The notes below the pieces were generated by a model. It saw only the letters and a program-made list of their open reading frames with translations, searched no databases and was not told the DNA's origin. The position numbers were made by a program, and so were the translations under genes. A stretch of DNA of 64,000 nucleotides from Cristatella mucedo (lineage: Eukaryota; Bryozoa; Phylactolaemata; Cristatellidae), in NCBI GenBank assembly GCA_009760855.2, contig WPIO01000001.1, positions 24,740,920-24,804,919 on the forward strand. Reading direction: 5' to 3'. The first letter of the stretch is position 1. Each line of letters opens with the position of its first letter. Below are positions 13,829 through 25,545 of the stretch, one piece after another.

Positions 13829-13998
13829 CCGCACTGGTTTGGCCCAGCGGTTAAGGTGCTCGCTTTTAACGAACGAGGTGAAGGACACAGTGAAACAAAA
13901 ATTGATAACTGAGGTCGTGGGCTCGAGCCCTGTGGCATATGTGAAGCGGTTTAATAGAGATAAAGCTTTCTCAGTGCGTTATATATGTGAATTATATT
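13829..13998 (+). repeat. SINE1 copy, long form
   Basis: Head 'gcactggtttggcccagcgg', an expanded linker with 'aggtgaaggacacagtgaaa', B box in 'gtcgtgggctcgagccctg', and a decayed tail ending 'gttatatatgtgaattata'. Confidence 0.75.
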
Positions 13999-14285
13999 GT
14001 TATCATCGTTGTTGTTATGAAAACAGTTCGCCTTTTAGATAAACCTGTGCATTGCTCGAAGGAAGCGCCTGCGCTCGTGACAACCTGATCCTGGTAAAAC
14101 TAATATGGTAGGAACTCGTTTGGCAAACAACCTGGTTCAGAAACGGCTGTTGTTGCGTTTTTCTGCCTTTCCGAGCAAATTTTGCTTCGCAGTCGATACG
14201 GCCCAGTTGAGCTCGCGACAATGCGAAAAAAACCTCCGAGGCGCTTAGATTAGGAAAGCTCTCAGCCAATGCGGTCAATGCATTT

Positions 14286-14880
14286 GTGAGATTTCTACTA
14301 GACTCCTGTAACCCTCTCGTTGCAGGGCTCGCTGACTGTACAGGCAGACGCGCACAGACTGTTCACAATTCGGAAGCTAGGCTTGTCCGCCGTGAACGTC
14401 GCAACTGCCGCATTACACCACTTCTCTTCGTCCTGCACGGGCTTCTCAGCAAGCAACGCGTCGACCACGAGGTCCAGTCGCCTCCCCCACCCTTCGTTCT
14501 CCTCGCTATTGGTGATCTCTCTGAGCCGCCTGCGCGGTCGGCCGTCCCTTACAGGCTAGGCGTCGCACCACTCGCTCCTCTGAATCTTCTAGGCCTTTAG
14601 CCGTGCGCCTCGAGCTAACTTCAAATCCTTTTGAGACCATGCATTGAGTTCGTATGCACCTAAAGCTGAGAGCTCTCTGCCGAGTGAGATCAAGGCGTCC
14701 CCTACGTCAGACAGCGAAGCTCGCATGTTCCTGCTCACAGTTTGTGCCTAGCCCACTAGAAACTCCAGCACGTCGTTATGAGCATTTCGCTTAAGCTTGC
14801 TATCGCACTAGTAAGTTTATATGCCCCCTTTATAGCCCATATGTAGCGCTTGACAGCACAGCTTTATCAGTGGAAGAAGC
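14286..14880 (+). pseudogene. LINE A RT C-terminus and 3' UTR, decayed
   Basis: Frame-shifted remnants of the LINE A segment after the RT catalytic core. Recognisable are the codons around 14300 (matching 'DSCNPLVAGL'), 'HGLLSKQRVDHEV' and a decayed copy of the tail near 14850. Compare the intact frame on minus at 31364-31918. Multiple stops and indels. Confidence 0.55.
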
Positions 14881-15098
14881 CTTCGATCATTCTAAGCGGT
14901 AGCGTATGTATGTGTACAGATGGGTCGCTCGCTACAATTTTGGAAGCTGCGGTCGAAGTAGCGCCCTTGCTCGGGTGCGGTAACCGGGGGCGACCCTGGC
15001 CATGGTCAAAGCTTCGGCAATAACGAAAGGTCTTATCGCATATGCAACAGAATAGCGTAAAAATAGATCTATTTATCAAGGTGCTATAAAGTACACAC

Positions 15099-15165
15099 AT
15101 ATATATATATATATATATATATGTAAGTTTGTGTGCGTGCGTGCGTGCGTGCGTGCGTGCGTGTG

Positions 15166-15209
<44 letters not shown>

Positions 15210-15216
15210 CGTGCGT
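15099..15216. repeat. Compound (AT)n/(GCGT)n/(GT)n microsatellite
   Basis: Three consecutive arrays: AT (15099-15121), GCGT (about 15131-15160) and GT (about 15160-15216). The block abuts the 3' end of the SINE1 copy that starts at 15219. Confidence 0.95.
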
Positions 15217-15218
15217 AT

Positions 15219-15588
15219 ATTATTCATTTGTAGAGCACCTTAAGAGAACTTAACATAAATCCAGGCGTTTCACCTATATCGCAGGGCTCGAGCCTCAAAT
15301 TGGCTCAAACGACAAGGCTACCAAAAGCTATCTTTTCATGTAACCATAAAAAATTAAAAAATACTAGCTGATTTAACAGCCTTTTGTATAGCGACAGAAG
15401 AGCCTTTACGGCTATCACTATCGCTTGCAGCGGCAGGGATAAAGGATCACCCTCTGCAGGGTTCGAAAGCACGGCCTCAGGACCGAGGTCGTGAAAAGCA
15501 ATCACCTTACCTAGTGCGCCATCATGGCTCAGGGCGAGCACCTTAACCCGTGGACCAAATCCGGTGGGCGGAATTGTCGACCGGCTGG
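15219..15588 (-). repeat. SINE1 copy split by a SINE2 insertion
   Basis: The minus-oriented SINE1 tail and B-box half occupies 15219-15300. The A-box half (cagggcgagcaccttaaccc, reverse of the head) resumes at about 15531. Between them lies a SINE2 copy and a short A-rich spacer, so SINE2 appears to have landed inside SINE1. Confidence 0.6.
15355..15530 (-). repeat. SINE2 copy nested in SINE1
   Basis: Tail 'agctgatttaacagcctttt' (reverse), body with 'aaaggatcaccctctgcagg', B box 'gggttcgaaagcacggcctc', and head ending near 'gtgcgccatcatgg'. One of the best SINE2 copies here. Confidence 0.7.
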
Positions 15589-16074
15589 CCATTTTTTGCC
15601 GCGAGAATCGTCCAACCGCCCCTTTTTAATTATAACAGAACAGCAAGACGAGAGTACATTTTAGCAGCATGAAGCCATAGGGGCGCAACTCCCCATGAGG
15701 AAGCGAAAAGAGATACACTGTGAGCATTTGACCACGACGCGCAGCTGCCGCGCTGGTCGAACGCGGCAGCTGCGCGTCTGCTCCGTACGCGGTCACTACC
15801 GGTTGGCTCTAATCGGAGGCTCTGCCGAGCCGGAAGCTCGCAGGAAAGCCCAGTGTCTTGGGTGGAAATGCCCTGCTAGCAGGAATACTCGTGGGAACAA
15901 TCTGTCCTGCGTTCTTCACTGCACTAGCAGGTGAGAGTTTAATCTCTAGCAAGCTTCGTGGAAAATATCAGGCTCTTCGCACGCAGCACTGATTTTATCG
16001 GGTGGAACTTTTTATGACTATGTGAATATCCGGTATTCTGTAGGTATTGCAACAAACGGGGCGTTGTATTTTCT

Positions 16075-16690
16075 ATAATAATAATAGCTATGAAACTTGC
16101 ATGGCACCCTAAGAGAACTAAGTCTCTTTCTAACCACTTCAGAATCGTATTAAAGGAAGCATTTCAATTGGTTAATCCTTGCCTACAGGTGTCAGCACGC
16201 ATAGACCCACGAAAAAGGACAGTCGCGACGATGTAGCAGATGCTGGGAGGTAAAGGTGCGTATTAGTTTCTGATTAAATGTTGGCAAGTCGTGGGATATC
16301 TTCATCTCAGTCGCAGTGAGTTCTGGGCTTTGAGAGCTACACAACTAGAGGCACGGTCTCCAAAGAATATGAGGTTAATTAGAAGCACAGTTAAACGACT
16401 TGAGTCAGAAAGCGGGCGGTACAATTCCCAGTCTGTTTGAGAAGTAGTTCGGATAGGCAGGCTGGAACGAGAGAATGAGGGGGCCTACAACTTAGTGACA
16501 AAACCTTGAGTCGATACGCTGCTTGACTGGGAGCCAGAGCAGGTCGGAGAGAAGTGGTTTAAATGGCAGTTCCGGTATTTAGGACATACTAGATAGCTTT
16601 AGAGTATCGTACCAACTTTAAGCTTCTTACTGCACAGGCCGGAAGACTTACTAGCTGTAAGTTATAGAAGTCTAGAAAGGATGTCGTCAA
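16075..16690 (-). pseudogene. LINE A fragment (RT C-terminus plus 3' UTR)
   Basis: Begins at the AAT-type tail (16077-16087), then the 3'-end motif 'gagaactaagtctctttcta', the 3' UTR, and from about 16300 the reverse complement of the C-terminal RT region, including a segment parallel to 31560-31760. Frame is broken. Confidence 0.65.
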
Positions 16691-17080
16691 TGCATGTGAA
16701 ACGTTGGCTTGCTAGTGAGCCAGATAGTGACTGCCGAGATATCTATCGTTCGTGGTTCCGGAAGCACAACGGCTAAGCACCGGCTAAATGATAATCTATG
16801 CTTAGGTGGCATAAATACTAAAGTCATTTAAGAGGCAGTCAGTTGCGTTCAATATGTTGAGCTAGGCATGAGTTGTTCTCTAGACTTAGAGCCATGCAGG
16901 GGATTTCCTCTAGATGTGTCGCCTGACAGGAGCGGCGCTCTAGACACCAGATCAGGCTGCTGAGAGGCGCTATGGGCACCGTACGAGAGTCGCGGTGCGA
17001 AATGGCTGATACCGGGCGCCTGCAAATCTCCGCCGCTGTCAACGGAACTTCTCGGCGCTATAGATACGGACTCGTTAGCT

Positions 17081-17231
17081 AGCCGCACTGGTTTGGCGCA
17101 CCGGTAAAGACGCTCGCCTCTGAGAAAGTCAAGGTGAATGCATATGAAGAGCGAGGTCGTGGGCTCGAGCCCCGGGTCATATGTGAAGCCCCTGAATAGA
17201 GATTAAGTTCTCTTAGGGCGCTCTACAAGTG

Positions 17232-17232
<1 letters not shown>
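17081..17232 (+). repeat. SINE1 copy
   Basis: Head 'gccgcactggtttggcgcac', linker 'gtcaaggtgaatgcatatga', B box 'gtcgtgggctcgagccccgg', tail 'gcgctctacaagtgaattat' followed directly by TA repeats. Confidence 0.8.

Positions 17233-17275
<43 letters not shown>
17233..17275. repeat. (TA)n at a SINE1 3' end
   Basis: About 43 bp of pure TA continuing from the SINE1 terminal 'aattata'. Confidence 0.95.
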
Positions 17276-17278
<3 letters not shown>

Positions 17279-18523
17279 ATAAGATAATACGGTCGCTTTC
17301 CGGCCTATGAACGTATGCGAAGAAGCTGCAAGCCGAAGCACCACAGCTCCACGTTGGCAGCATTACTTTGAGGAACGTTCCGCAAGGGGGTTGAGTTTAG
17401 CCGCTTGTTTTAGTTCTTCCGTTGATTCGCAGATGAAAGCGACGATCCGACGAGCTCCTTTCGACCGCTGTCCTCCAGGGATAAAGCTCGATCGAGCAGG
17501 TAGTGGGCAGGAATAATTTCGGAGCTGTCGCTCTGATGTATGGTAAGCCAACCACTTGGGTTCCGGGTTGTCAATCGCATAAATGGACAAGAAGGCTTTT
17601 TCGGGATCTAAGAGCGAGAAGCAGTACATCGGGTTATAACTCGCTGCTGGCAAAGGATTACTGGTTCAATCATTATTGACCGATAAAGGTTCTTCTGTCA
17701 AGGACTAGCTTATCTATGTGTTCAGAAAAACCCACCATATCGGTATCGCTGGATTCGAGATAGTCACTGCGTAGAAATAGTTCTCCACCAAAAGAGAGAA
17801 ATTATTGAATGTTTTTAGGCCCACTGCTTTTGTACAGTGATTCGAAAGAAGAGAGGTTCTCAGAGCTGTTTTCAAGGCTTGCAGTTGCTATTTCCACAGC
17901 TTCGACCCTAGTGCGCTTGACCTAATATTTGAAAATTCAGGACTTATAGAGGCACAGAGTGAGCTCGTATTAGAAGAAAGGGAGATGTCTTGATGGATCG
18001 TGATGCAGGAGAACAAATACTGCTTCACTATCTGACTGCAATAGTAATGTCAAAGCTCTGAGATTTTGCTCGTGTGATATAGCCTGCTGGTCTATGTGGG
18101 TCCTGGAGTTCTGGACGAACACTTACGCCGAGAGCCTAAATCACATTATGAAAGTGCTAAGACAATGGCAGGGATAGCCGCTTCACTAGGTAACAAAGAT
18201 TCTGGTTCAACACACTTGACTGGACAGGTCTTATTTGTTTGGTAAAGACAATTTTTACATTTCTCGTACGAGTGTGAACTCCTTCACGCCCGTCGGCAAT
18301 CAGGCCAAAATGAAGCAGGAGTAGGATTTCACAGCAACAGTGGTGAAATTTCTTGCATTAACGCACAATGAAATCGTACTATTTATGACAGTACAGTCTA
18401 TAGTGACGCGGTCGTCAGTTCTTGTTGCTAGAGGATCTTGCTGCATGGGCGCCAGGACTCATAGCAGGAAACAAATTTTAGCATACGAAACCACTTCCGT
18501 TGATCAATTCTCTACGACGAGAG
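17276..18523. other. Unassigned sequence
   Basis: No coding domain, RNA gene or repeat family recognised. Open frames are short. Confidence 0.35.
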
Positions 18524-18890
18524 TAATAATACTACAAATAGATTCTTATAGCACTCGCAGAGAAGTTCTATCCTTGTTGATACTGTTCACATTACCACGA
18601 GCCATTCAGACCATGCTCCATTTGCAGCATATTTAAAGTGCCTAGCAAGCGATTATGTGGTTAGAGTGAACATGCGCAGTGTCAACATATAAATATGGTT
18701 AGTGGTAAAATACACAGTGTCAGCACGCATAAACATACAAATGAGAAAACGGACGTGCCCAGCAAATGCTGTGAGAAACAGGTGCGCTTTTAGCTCCTTT
18801 TTAAATTTCTTCATGTCAGGGGGTTACGTGCCGTCAATCAGGAGAATGATGTTTAAGCTGACCGAATTAAGTCTTCGTATATTTTGTAAG
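18524..18890 (-). repeat. LINE A 3' end, decayed
   Basis: Reverse-oriented tail (agcactcgcagagaagttct), the 3' UTR with 'cacagtgtcagcacgcataa' at about 18715, and 'catgtcagggggttacgtgc' marking the codon end of the RT ORF. Confidence 0.5.
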
Positions 18891-18911
18891 CCAATAATTA
18901 TGTTTATTTAG

Positions 18912-19170
18912 TTACTGCCGGCTATGGCACATCCTTTTCAGCGGTCCTGAGCTGCTACTTCTATGCTACTCACTACCTCAACTGCTCTCCTGACTCTGCT
19001 ATGCTTCCCACTTTTTCTTTATTGCATGAGACGAAGTCTGTTGGCTACCGAATGCGTACCGAAAGCCGCTTAGGCTGTGAGTGCGCTATACAAAGCTCTC
19101 CTGCGTAACACCCACATGGTCTTTATGACTTTGTGGAGTTACAGACGGAGATACATTACATTACATATGC
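18912..19170 (+). repeat. LINE B 3' end
   Basis: Matches 22565-22815 of the longer LINE B copy through 'gcacatcctttt...gctgctact', 'gaagtctgttggctaccgaa', and the terminal 'gagttacagacggagataca' with ATTACATTAC at the end. Heavily 5'-truncated. Confidence 0.7.
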
Positions 19171-19179
19171 TCCCAGTCA

Positions 19180-19850
19180 CGACCAAGCTAAATTCGGAAG
19201 GGAAATGCTGCCAGCAGCACAGTGCCATTTACAATCTAGGTGGATTTGCTTGAAGTCCCTTCCTCGAAAGCGGCGAATGGCTCAAAGCCTCGAATCACTG
19301 GCTGGGGCCACTGGCTGGGCCGGCACGATGGGGACCATTTGCATGACGAGTGCATGAGATGTTGTGCATGAAGCCTGAACTACGTTGTCTGTACACTGGA
19401 CTTGAAAAATAGCTTTTCACAGCTCATTCTGAAAATATCAACATACCGGTCGTTATTTAATAGTGACGCGCCAGGCCCTTGAAGACTATTTGCACGAGAA
19501 AGACCCGCCTGCGATTTCAAGAAGTCTCAAGAATAAAACCCGACACCCTTGTCCACAGTGTGGAATGAAGACAGCAGTTTCTCGAAGCTTATTTTGGAAA
19601 TGGCTCGAAGTGGATCGAGGTTCGATGGTGCCCGGCCGGCTACTCGTTGGGCCGGACGGTAACGTGCACGAGATCAAGTATGCGAAATTGCATAAAATTT
19701 AGTCAGTAAACCTGGAACACCATTGTCTATGATGCAGATTTGAAACCGCAGTTTCCCTGTGTCTATTTTAAAATGAAAGGTGGACAACAGTGGATCGAAG
19801 TGGCCAGTAGTTGGTCGCGGGACCCAAAAGGGTCAACTACGTATTTACTC
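19180..19850 (+). repeat. Diverged tandem-like segment with a CPQCG-containing frame
   Basis: Two or three stretches (about 19255-19330, 19580-19680 and 19780-19830) share a pattern of 'aatggctc.aag', a Gly/Pro-rich GC stretch and 'gggccgg'. The frame at 19463-19702 (79 aa) contains CPQCG and ends at a TAG. I do not recognise it. It could be a decayed transposon frame or a degenerate satellite. Confidence 0.25.
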
Positions 19851-21169
19851 GTTCCTGATTGTTAAACCTATAAGCAGCTTAAGAACATGTATTCATGAGA
19901 TGCCAGCGAGCCACACTATTCTGGTAAGCGTTTGTGCAACAGTCACTCAATAGTATAACGTTCTAACAGTATAGAGTTTCCAACTAGCCCAACTTGTAAA
20001 TTTCTAGCGTGCTACAAGCGTCAAGTCTTCGGGGTCAGCCATTACTTGACAATAATTCAATCATTTGGTCTATAATAATCTTTTTAGAATTCTTAAGGTG
20101 AGATGAATATTCACGGTGCCGACTTTCAGTATCAATTTGATGACTTGCTATTCAAAAGCCCTCAAAGAATATCGGACTCGTCTGTACCCACAGACTGAGC
20201 AACATCAAGGTATTACTATTATTAACCAAATTTTTGAAACAAAGCAGATACAGTAGGACTAATAAATTACTTGTGAGATTTTGTTAGATTGCTGCAGACC
20301 TAAATCTCATTCAGAATTAACAAATTTTTTCAGGTGCAAAGGCCTCAGGTTCTAGGGCAGTTGAAAATAATATCTCAATAATCTTTACTTACTATCACCT
20401 ACTGGCTAGAGACTACAAGGACCCTCCTGGAAATATTCTTTATTGCATGCGACCAAGTGAAAACAAGCCATGTCTACGCCAATGAATTTATTTAGCTTTT
20501 TTGATGTGCAAGGGAAAGGCAGTTTACTGAACGTTGAGTCGAAATAAAAACTGTCTTTCTGCTGCCCGTCTGATGCACTCAAATTCTACTGGATCACGAT
20601 TTTAAGATTAATATCTACTTTCACAATGAACCAAACCGAAATGAATCTCTATTAGATGGAACGGTTAACAATGCCATGTTTGCACTTCGGATTGATATCA
20701 CTGCCATAAAAAGTTAGTATTACTCCTGTAATTTATTCAGCGACTGCGTGAAGGAAAACCGGCATCGCATGTCTCATTAAATTGAATCCTAGCTAAGTAC
20801 CGTTTATTAAGTATTAACGATCAATACCTATTCGGCAGGCCTGGGCAATGCTCATTTAATGTTTAACAATCAATAACGAATATTATTTAAGCGCTTTGAT
20901 TTTGTTGCTGATAAATAATATGTAAATAACTGCCAATCAGATGCTGGATTAATTTTGTCTATTAATGTTTTTCTGCAATGATTACTAAATTAAATGTATC
21001 CTCTTAAGAAACCCCCACTTTATAGTTAAACACAGTGGAATTATGATGTGGTCACGTGGTTTTCATTAGGGTTTAATATCCGAATTGATTATCGCATAGT
21101 CTTGATGGAAGCCACTGATTTACTGTAGCAACCTATATCGTCCTCGTGGCTATGTAGATTTATAGACGT
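19851..21169. other. AT-rich unassigned sequence
   Basis: AT-rich DNA with no frame longer than 60 aa and no recognised repeat. Probably intergenic or intronic. Confidence 0.4.
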
Positions 21170-21297
21170 AGGTAACTTCGGCGATTGTGGACTCAAACCC
21201 TGCAGTGGTGATCCTTTGTTTCCAACTGCAAGTGGTGGTGATAGCTGCTAAGGCCATTCTGCCGCTATACACACAACGCTTTTAAATCAGCTAATAT
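21170..21297 (+). repeat. SINE2 copy
   Basis: B box in 'gtggactcaaaccctgcagt', body 'ggtgatagctgctaaggcca', tail 'ttttaaatcagctaatat' running into CA repeats. The A-box half is decayed. Confidence 0.6.
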
Positions 21298-21446
<149 letters not shown>

Positions 21447-21449
21447 TTA

Positions 21450-22818
21450 AACCGGGCACACATGTTGTTTTTTCAAATCAAGTAACTAAGGGGTACTCAC
21501 AGGGTTGCTCCCTGACTGTACAAGCGGTCCAACTCTTCATTCAAAATTATCTTCGCTCCGGTATGCTTAGAGAGATGGAACGTCTCGTAATAATCTCCAC
21601 AAGTTTCTTGGGGGCTCTATATGTTACCGTATTTGTGTCGGTAATTGTTTACTTGGTATTACTTGAACATTTGAGAACAATGATCGGTCTGGCAGACGAG
21701 GCACCGGCGTTGTTCAAATCGTATTTGTCCGGCAGTGTGCAATCCGTGTTGTGTGGGGTTCAGGTCACATCCGCCAGGTCAGTAACCCGTGGAGTCCCTC
21801 AAACGTCCGTCCTCAATCCTTTGCTGTTCTCGATTTATACTGAACTTCATGAATAAATGTTTCGGACCCACGGTATCGGCTATCACTTCTATGCTGACGA
21901 TACTCAGCTGCAAACCATCAGAATCTGCTGCAGCGACGTATAAACTGAATGCTTGCCCGTACCGGGAAACTTCCATTCACAAAGCTACGATAAGCCGAAC
22001 TGCTACTCATGGGACACCCAGAGCGAAAGGATGGACTTATAGACTTTTCTTTTCTAATAAGTGATGCTGTCGTGCGACCGTCATCATGTGCTCGAAATTT
22101 AGGGATCGTCTTTGACCGCTGCCTAAATTTGTAAGTCGCATTCATTAGACCGCACCCACTGCAAGTCATCATGCCCCATCCCTATCTAAGATACGGGACT
22201 GCCTAACACGGCTTGCGCAAAAAATAACTAGCTCCGTGGTTCTGTCTAGATTGCAATTCCATTTGGCCAGGCTACCAGAAAGCCATTAGGCAACTGCAGC
22301 TGGTAATAAATATGGCTGCAAGGCTAGTTAACAAGGCCCGGAGGTTCAGCTACGAGTCCCATTTTGCTGAAGGAGCTGAGCTAGCTCGCGATTGATCAAC
22401 GGATACAGAGTAAAGTTCTTGCACTGAACCAATAGGCCAACATGCTTAGCTAAACTACTGCACCATTTTCAACTTCCTTATGCCCTCGGTCCTCTATAGA
22501 CAATAAATTAGCAGGCCCTAGACTGTGGAACTCACTTCCTTAACTCTTACGCCGAGACATCTACTCTCCTGTTGCCGACTGAGGCACATCCTTTCCAGCC
22601 GTCCTGAGCTGCTACTGCCTTGCTAGTTACTATCTCGTCTGCCCTCCTGACTCAGCTATGCTTCTAACTTTCTCTTCATTGCATAAGATGAAGTCTCTTG
22701 GCGACTGCATGCGTACCGAACGTCGATTAGGTTTTGAGTGCACTATAGAAAACTCTCCTGCTTAAGATTCACTTAGTATTTATTTACTAAGTTATGAACG
22801 GAGATACGTTACATTACT
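21450..22818 (+). pseudogene. LINE B (CR1/L2-like) RT remnant with 3' end
   Basis: The frame at 21422-21856 contains the RT fingers/palm segment (SYLSGSVQSV, TRGVPQ, NPLLFSIY). In another frame at about 21880-21905 lies YHFYADDTQL, the catalytic YADD box. Frameshifts and stops follow. From about 22480 the C-terminal region resembles 45340-45650, and the copy ends in the LINE B 3' UTR (22680-22815) with a TTACATTAC tail. Non-functional. Assignment to a CR1/L2-like group rests on the RT motifs. Confidence 0.7.
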
Positions 22819-24692
22819 TTACATAAAGCGCAGAATATCGGGCAGCCATTGCGATTTTGCAATGCATAGTAACATGAGTTTAGATTATCTTAAATCGTAT
22901 TGTAAAGTGATCCTGGCCTGGAAATAAGACTTCGACAACTATAGCCAGTTTGTCATCTAAACAGTCACAATGGAAAGAGATTATTCAGGCTAAATCAAAC
23001 TTTATCCGTAGCGGATTTTTCAAAGTAACATCAGCCTCCTCATGTTCTCAGGTTCTCGTAGGAAAAGGAGATATCAGACTCTTTCATTTTCTTTTACTAC
23101 AGTACGTAAAAAAAAGGCTATTCCTTAGTAATAAGTGTTTATTTTGCAATTACTTATGTTGTGATAGTAAAGAAAATAATCATTATTTCCCGCAAACTTT
23201 GCTGTTGTGACCAGAGCTGTGATACATTTTAAATGTAAACACTTTAATTTGCGTCTTTTGGTCCACATTTCGTCAGAAAAAAAAAGATTAACGAGTCAAA
23301 ATTAACACGTATTTATGCAAAAATTATCAATACAGATTTAGAAGTGAGCCGTTTTGGAAAGTTATGACTATACTGTAAATAACTTTAATGAGTCAGCTTC
23401 CAAATGCAGTCTTCCACAGTGTTCTCGTTATAATGTTAAACTGTTCTTCGTAGCCACGTTCCAAGTCCAGTATATCCTGACCGAAGCGTTTGCGTGGCTT
23501 CTCCGAGCAAGCCATCATGTTCTTCTTGGTGGGCTTACTCTGACCGGCGACTGCACACTTTCATTCAATAAGTTACACTGCTTCAACCTAGACGTCAAAG
23601 CCTCGGCATTGGGCTCGATAAGACTGAGACCTCCGATCAAGTCGCAGAGGTCTTTTTTGCTTTGTTAGTTTGGGGTTCTCTCCTCGGAGCTCCAGCTTTT
23701 AAATTGTCGTCTGGATTGCCTATCGCCTGGCTCCACACTCTGACACGCTGCTCTCTTCTGATGATGGCTGCTCTCTCTTCATGTGAGAGGAAGCTCAGGG
23801 CAGTGCGGCACCGGAAGCAATCGATGACTGAAGGTCTCGATGTGTGGATATATTTTTCATGGAGTACTTGGTCACCATTGTTTGGATAAATTGGCCCCAG
23901 AAATAATTCTCAGAAAAATTCATAAATGTATTCACTTAGATTGCTGCAACTAAACCAACTAAATCAGCTTCATGTTGCCGTAATTCTATTATCTCAGCTA
24001 CTAGGTTTCAGCCCCAATTTAAGAAAATAGAAATTTGAAAAACTACCGCAGATCCGGCAAAAATTCGGTTCCGTTTCCAGGAGGTAAAGATGGTGCACAG
24101 TGAATTTAATAAAAATGGTAAACTCACAGGATAGCTGAACAAATGTCAAACTCACACTTTACACACATCTGTTCCCGGATGGTAGATGATATCACGCAGC
24201 TCTCAACAAACGTAGACGGAACCAGAAAAGCCGAACAACTTACTTGAAAATCCGCTTCCGGATGGTCACACGATGTGAAACGAAGGAAGAAAAGGATTTG
24301 TACTAAAATTGCAGTCGTAGTGTAGACAGCGAAAAATGTTGGGTTGCAATGAAAACCCTTTAAATAACCCTATTTTTAAGTTCATATTCCCGCGAAGCTC
24401 CAGCGCATAGCGTTTTGCATGAGTCCATTATTTGATAATGTGTTATCATGGAATAATAAAGGCAAATCCTTATTTAATTGTGTGTGCTTATTATCTAATA
24501 GTCTAGTGCTAGCGTTACAAAATTGTGATGGACTCACTCGCTAACTAATCTAGCTTATTACAGGGGTTGACTGGAAATTAGTAACGAAGTAGGTATGAGT
24601 AATCGCGACATATTAATGCTGAGAACAACTGATCACTACCATGCCTTAATGACTTCATTCCGCGACCAACAGTAAAGTTTGCAATATGTAAT
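22819..24692. other. Unassigned sequence
   Basis: AT-rich, with frames of 75-104 aa (22950-23210, 23354-23668, 23662-23889, all +) that show no recognisable domain. No repeat identified. Confidence 0.35.
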
Positions 24693-24945
24693 ATAAGTAT
24701 CTCCGTCTGTAAATCCACAAATCCACAAGGACTATGTGAAGGTTACGCAGGCGAGTTTTTTATAGCACACAGCCTAACCGGCTCTCAGTACACATTTGGT
24801 AGCCAACAGACTTCATCTCACGTAACAAAAAGAAAGTGAGAAGCATAGCTGAGTCAGGAGAGCAGTTGAGATATTTATAGAATGGAAGTAGCAGCTCAGA
24901 TCTGCTAGAGGGATTGCAATAATCGGCAACATTTTGAAGCGTTCA
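24693..24945 (-). repeat. LINE B 3' end
   Basis: Reverse complement of the LINE B 3' UTR: 'agtatctccgtctgtaaat' at the start, then 'ccaacagacttcatctcacg' and 'gctgagtcaggagagcagtt'. Confidence 0.7.
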
Positions 24946-25397
24946 GCACTCCGTGGGAATTTTATGGTGCTTAAGAGTTAGGTCTGCTCAAGAGTGATTT
25001 GGTATTCGGCCGAATAGTGGTTGTCGGACCAAATAAGAGTAGTGGTCACATGACATCTGTTTCTGCTGACGCGGCTGCTACAGTGGTAGATTGAAGTAAA
25101 TCCTTCATTGACATAACATATATGTAAGGATTACATTGGGGTCCTCAGCAAGTTAATAGATACAATAAAGATAATATGTGTAAACAATTCATGATTTTTT
25201 TAGGTGGTAAATTTATTGAGCTGCAACTTTGCTTACATTTTATGTTTTGAATGTTGTCGATAGGCGTATTTTTTACACTTTTCGTCTTAGGCTGAATAAT
25301 TGATGGTATGTTCTTATTCGGTAGGTTATGAAAATAACTATTAGGTGCTGCCCTAGTTTGAACAAGGGACGATTTAAAGGTTAATTGAAGGTCAACG

Positions 25398-25545
25398 GTT
25401 AGTTGATTCAACAGCCTCATTTGCATAGCGGTAAAAAAGCCTTAACGGCTATCATACCACTTGCATTAGGCAAAACAGGATCTCTCACTACAGGACCTGG
25501 GTCGTAATATGCGAGCACCTCACTCCAGGGCAAAGACTAGAGTGA
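25398..25545 (-). repeat. SINE2 copy, decayed
   Basis: Reverse tail 'gattcaacagcctcatttgc', then 'cggctatcataccacttgca' and a degraded B box. A second fragment of the same tail lies at about 25588-25630. Confidence 0.55.
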
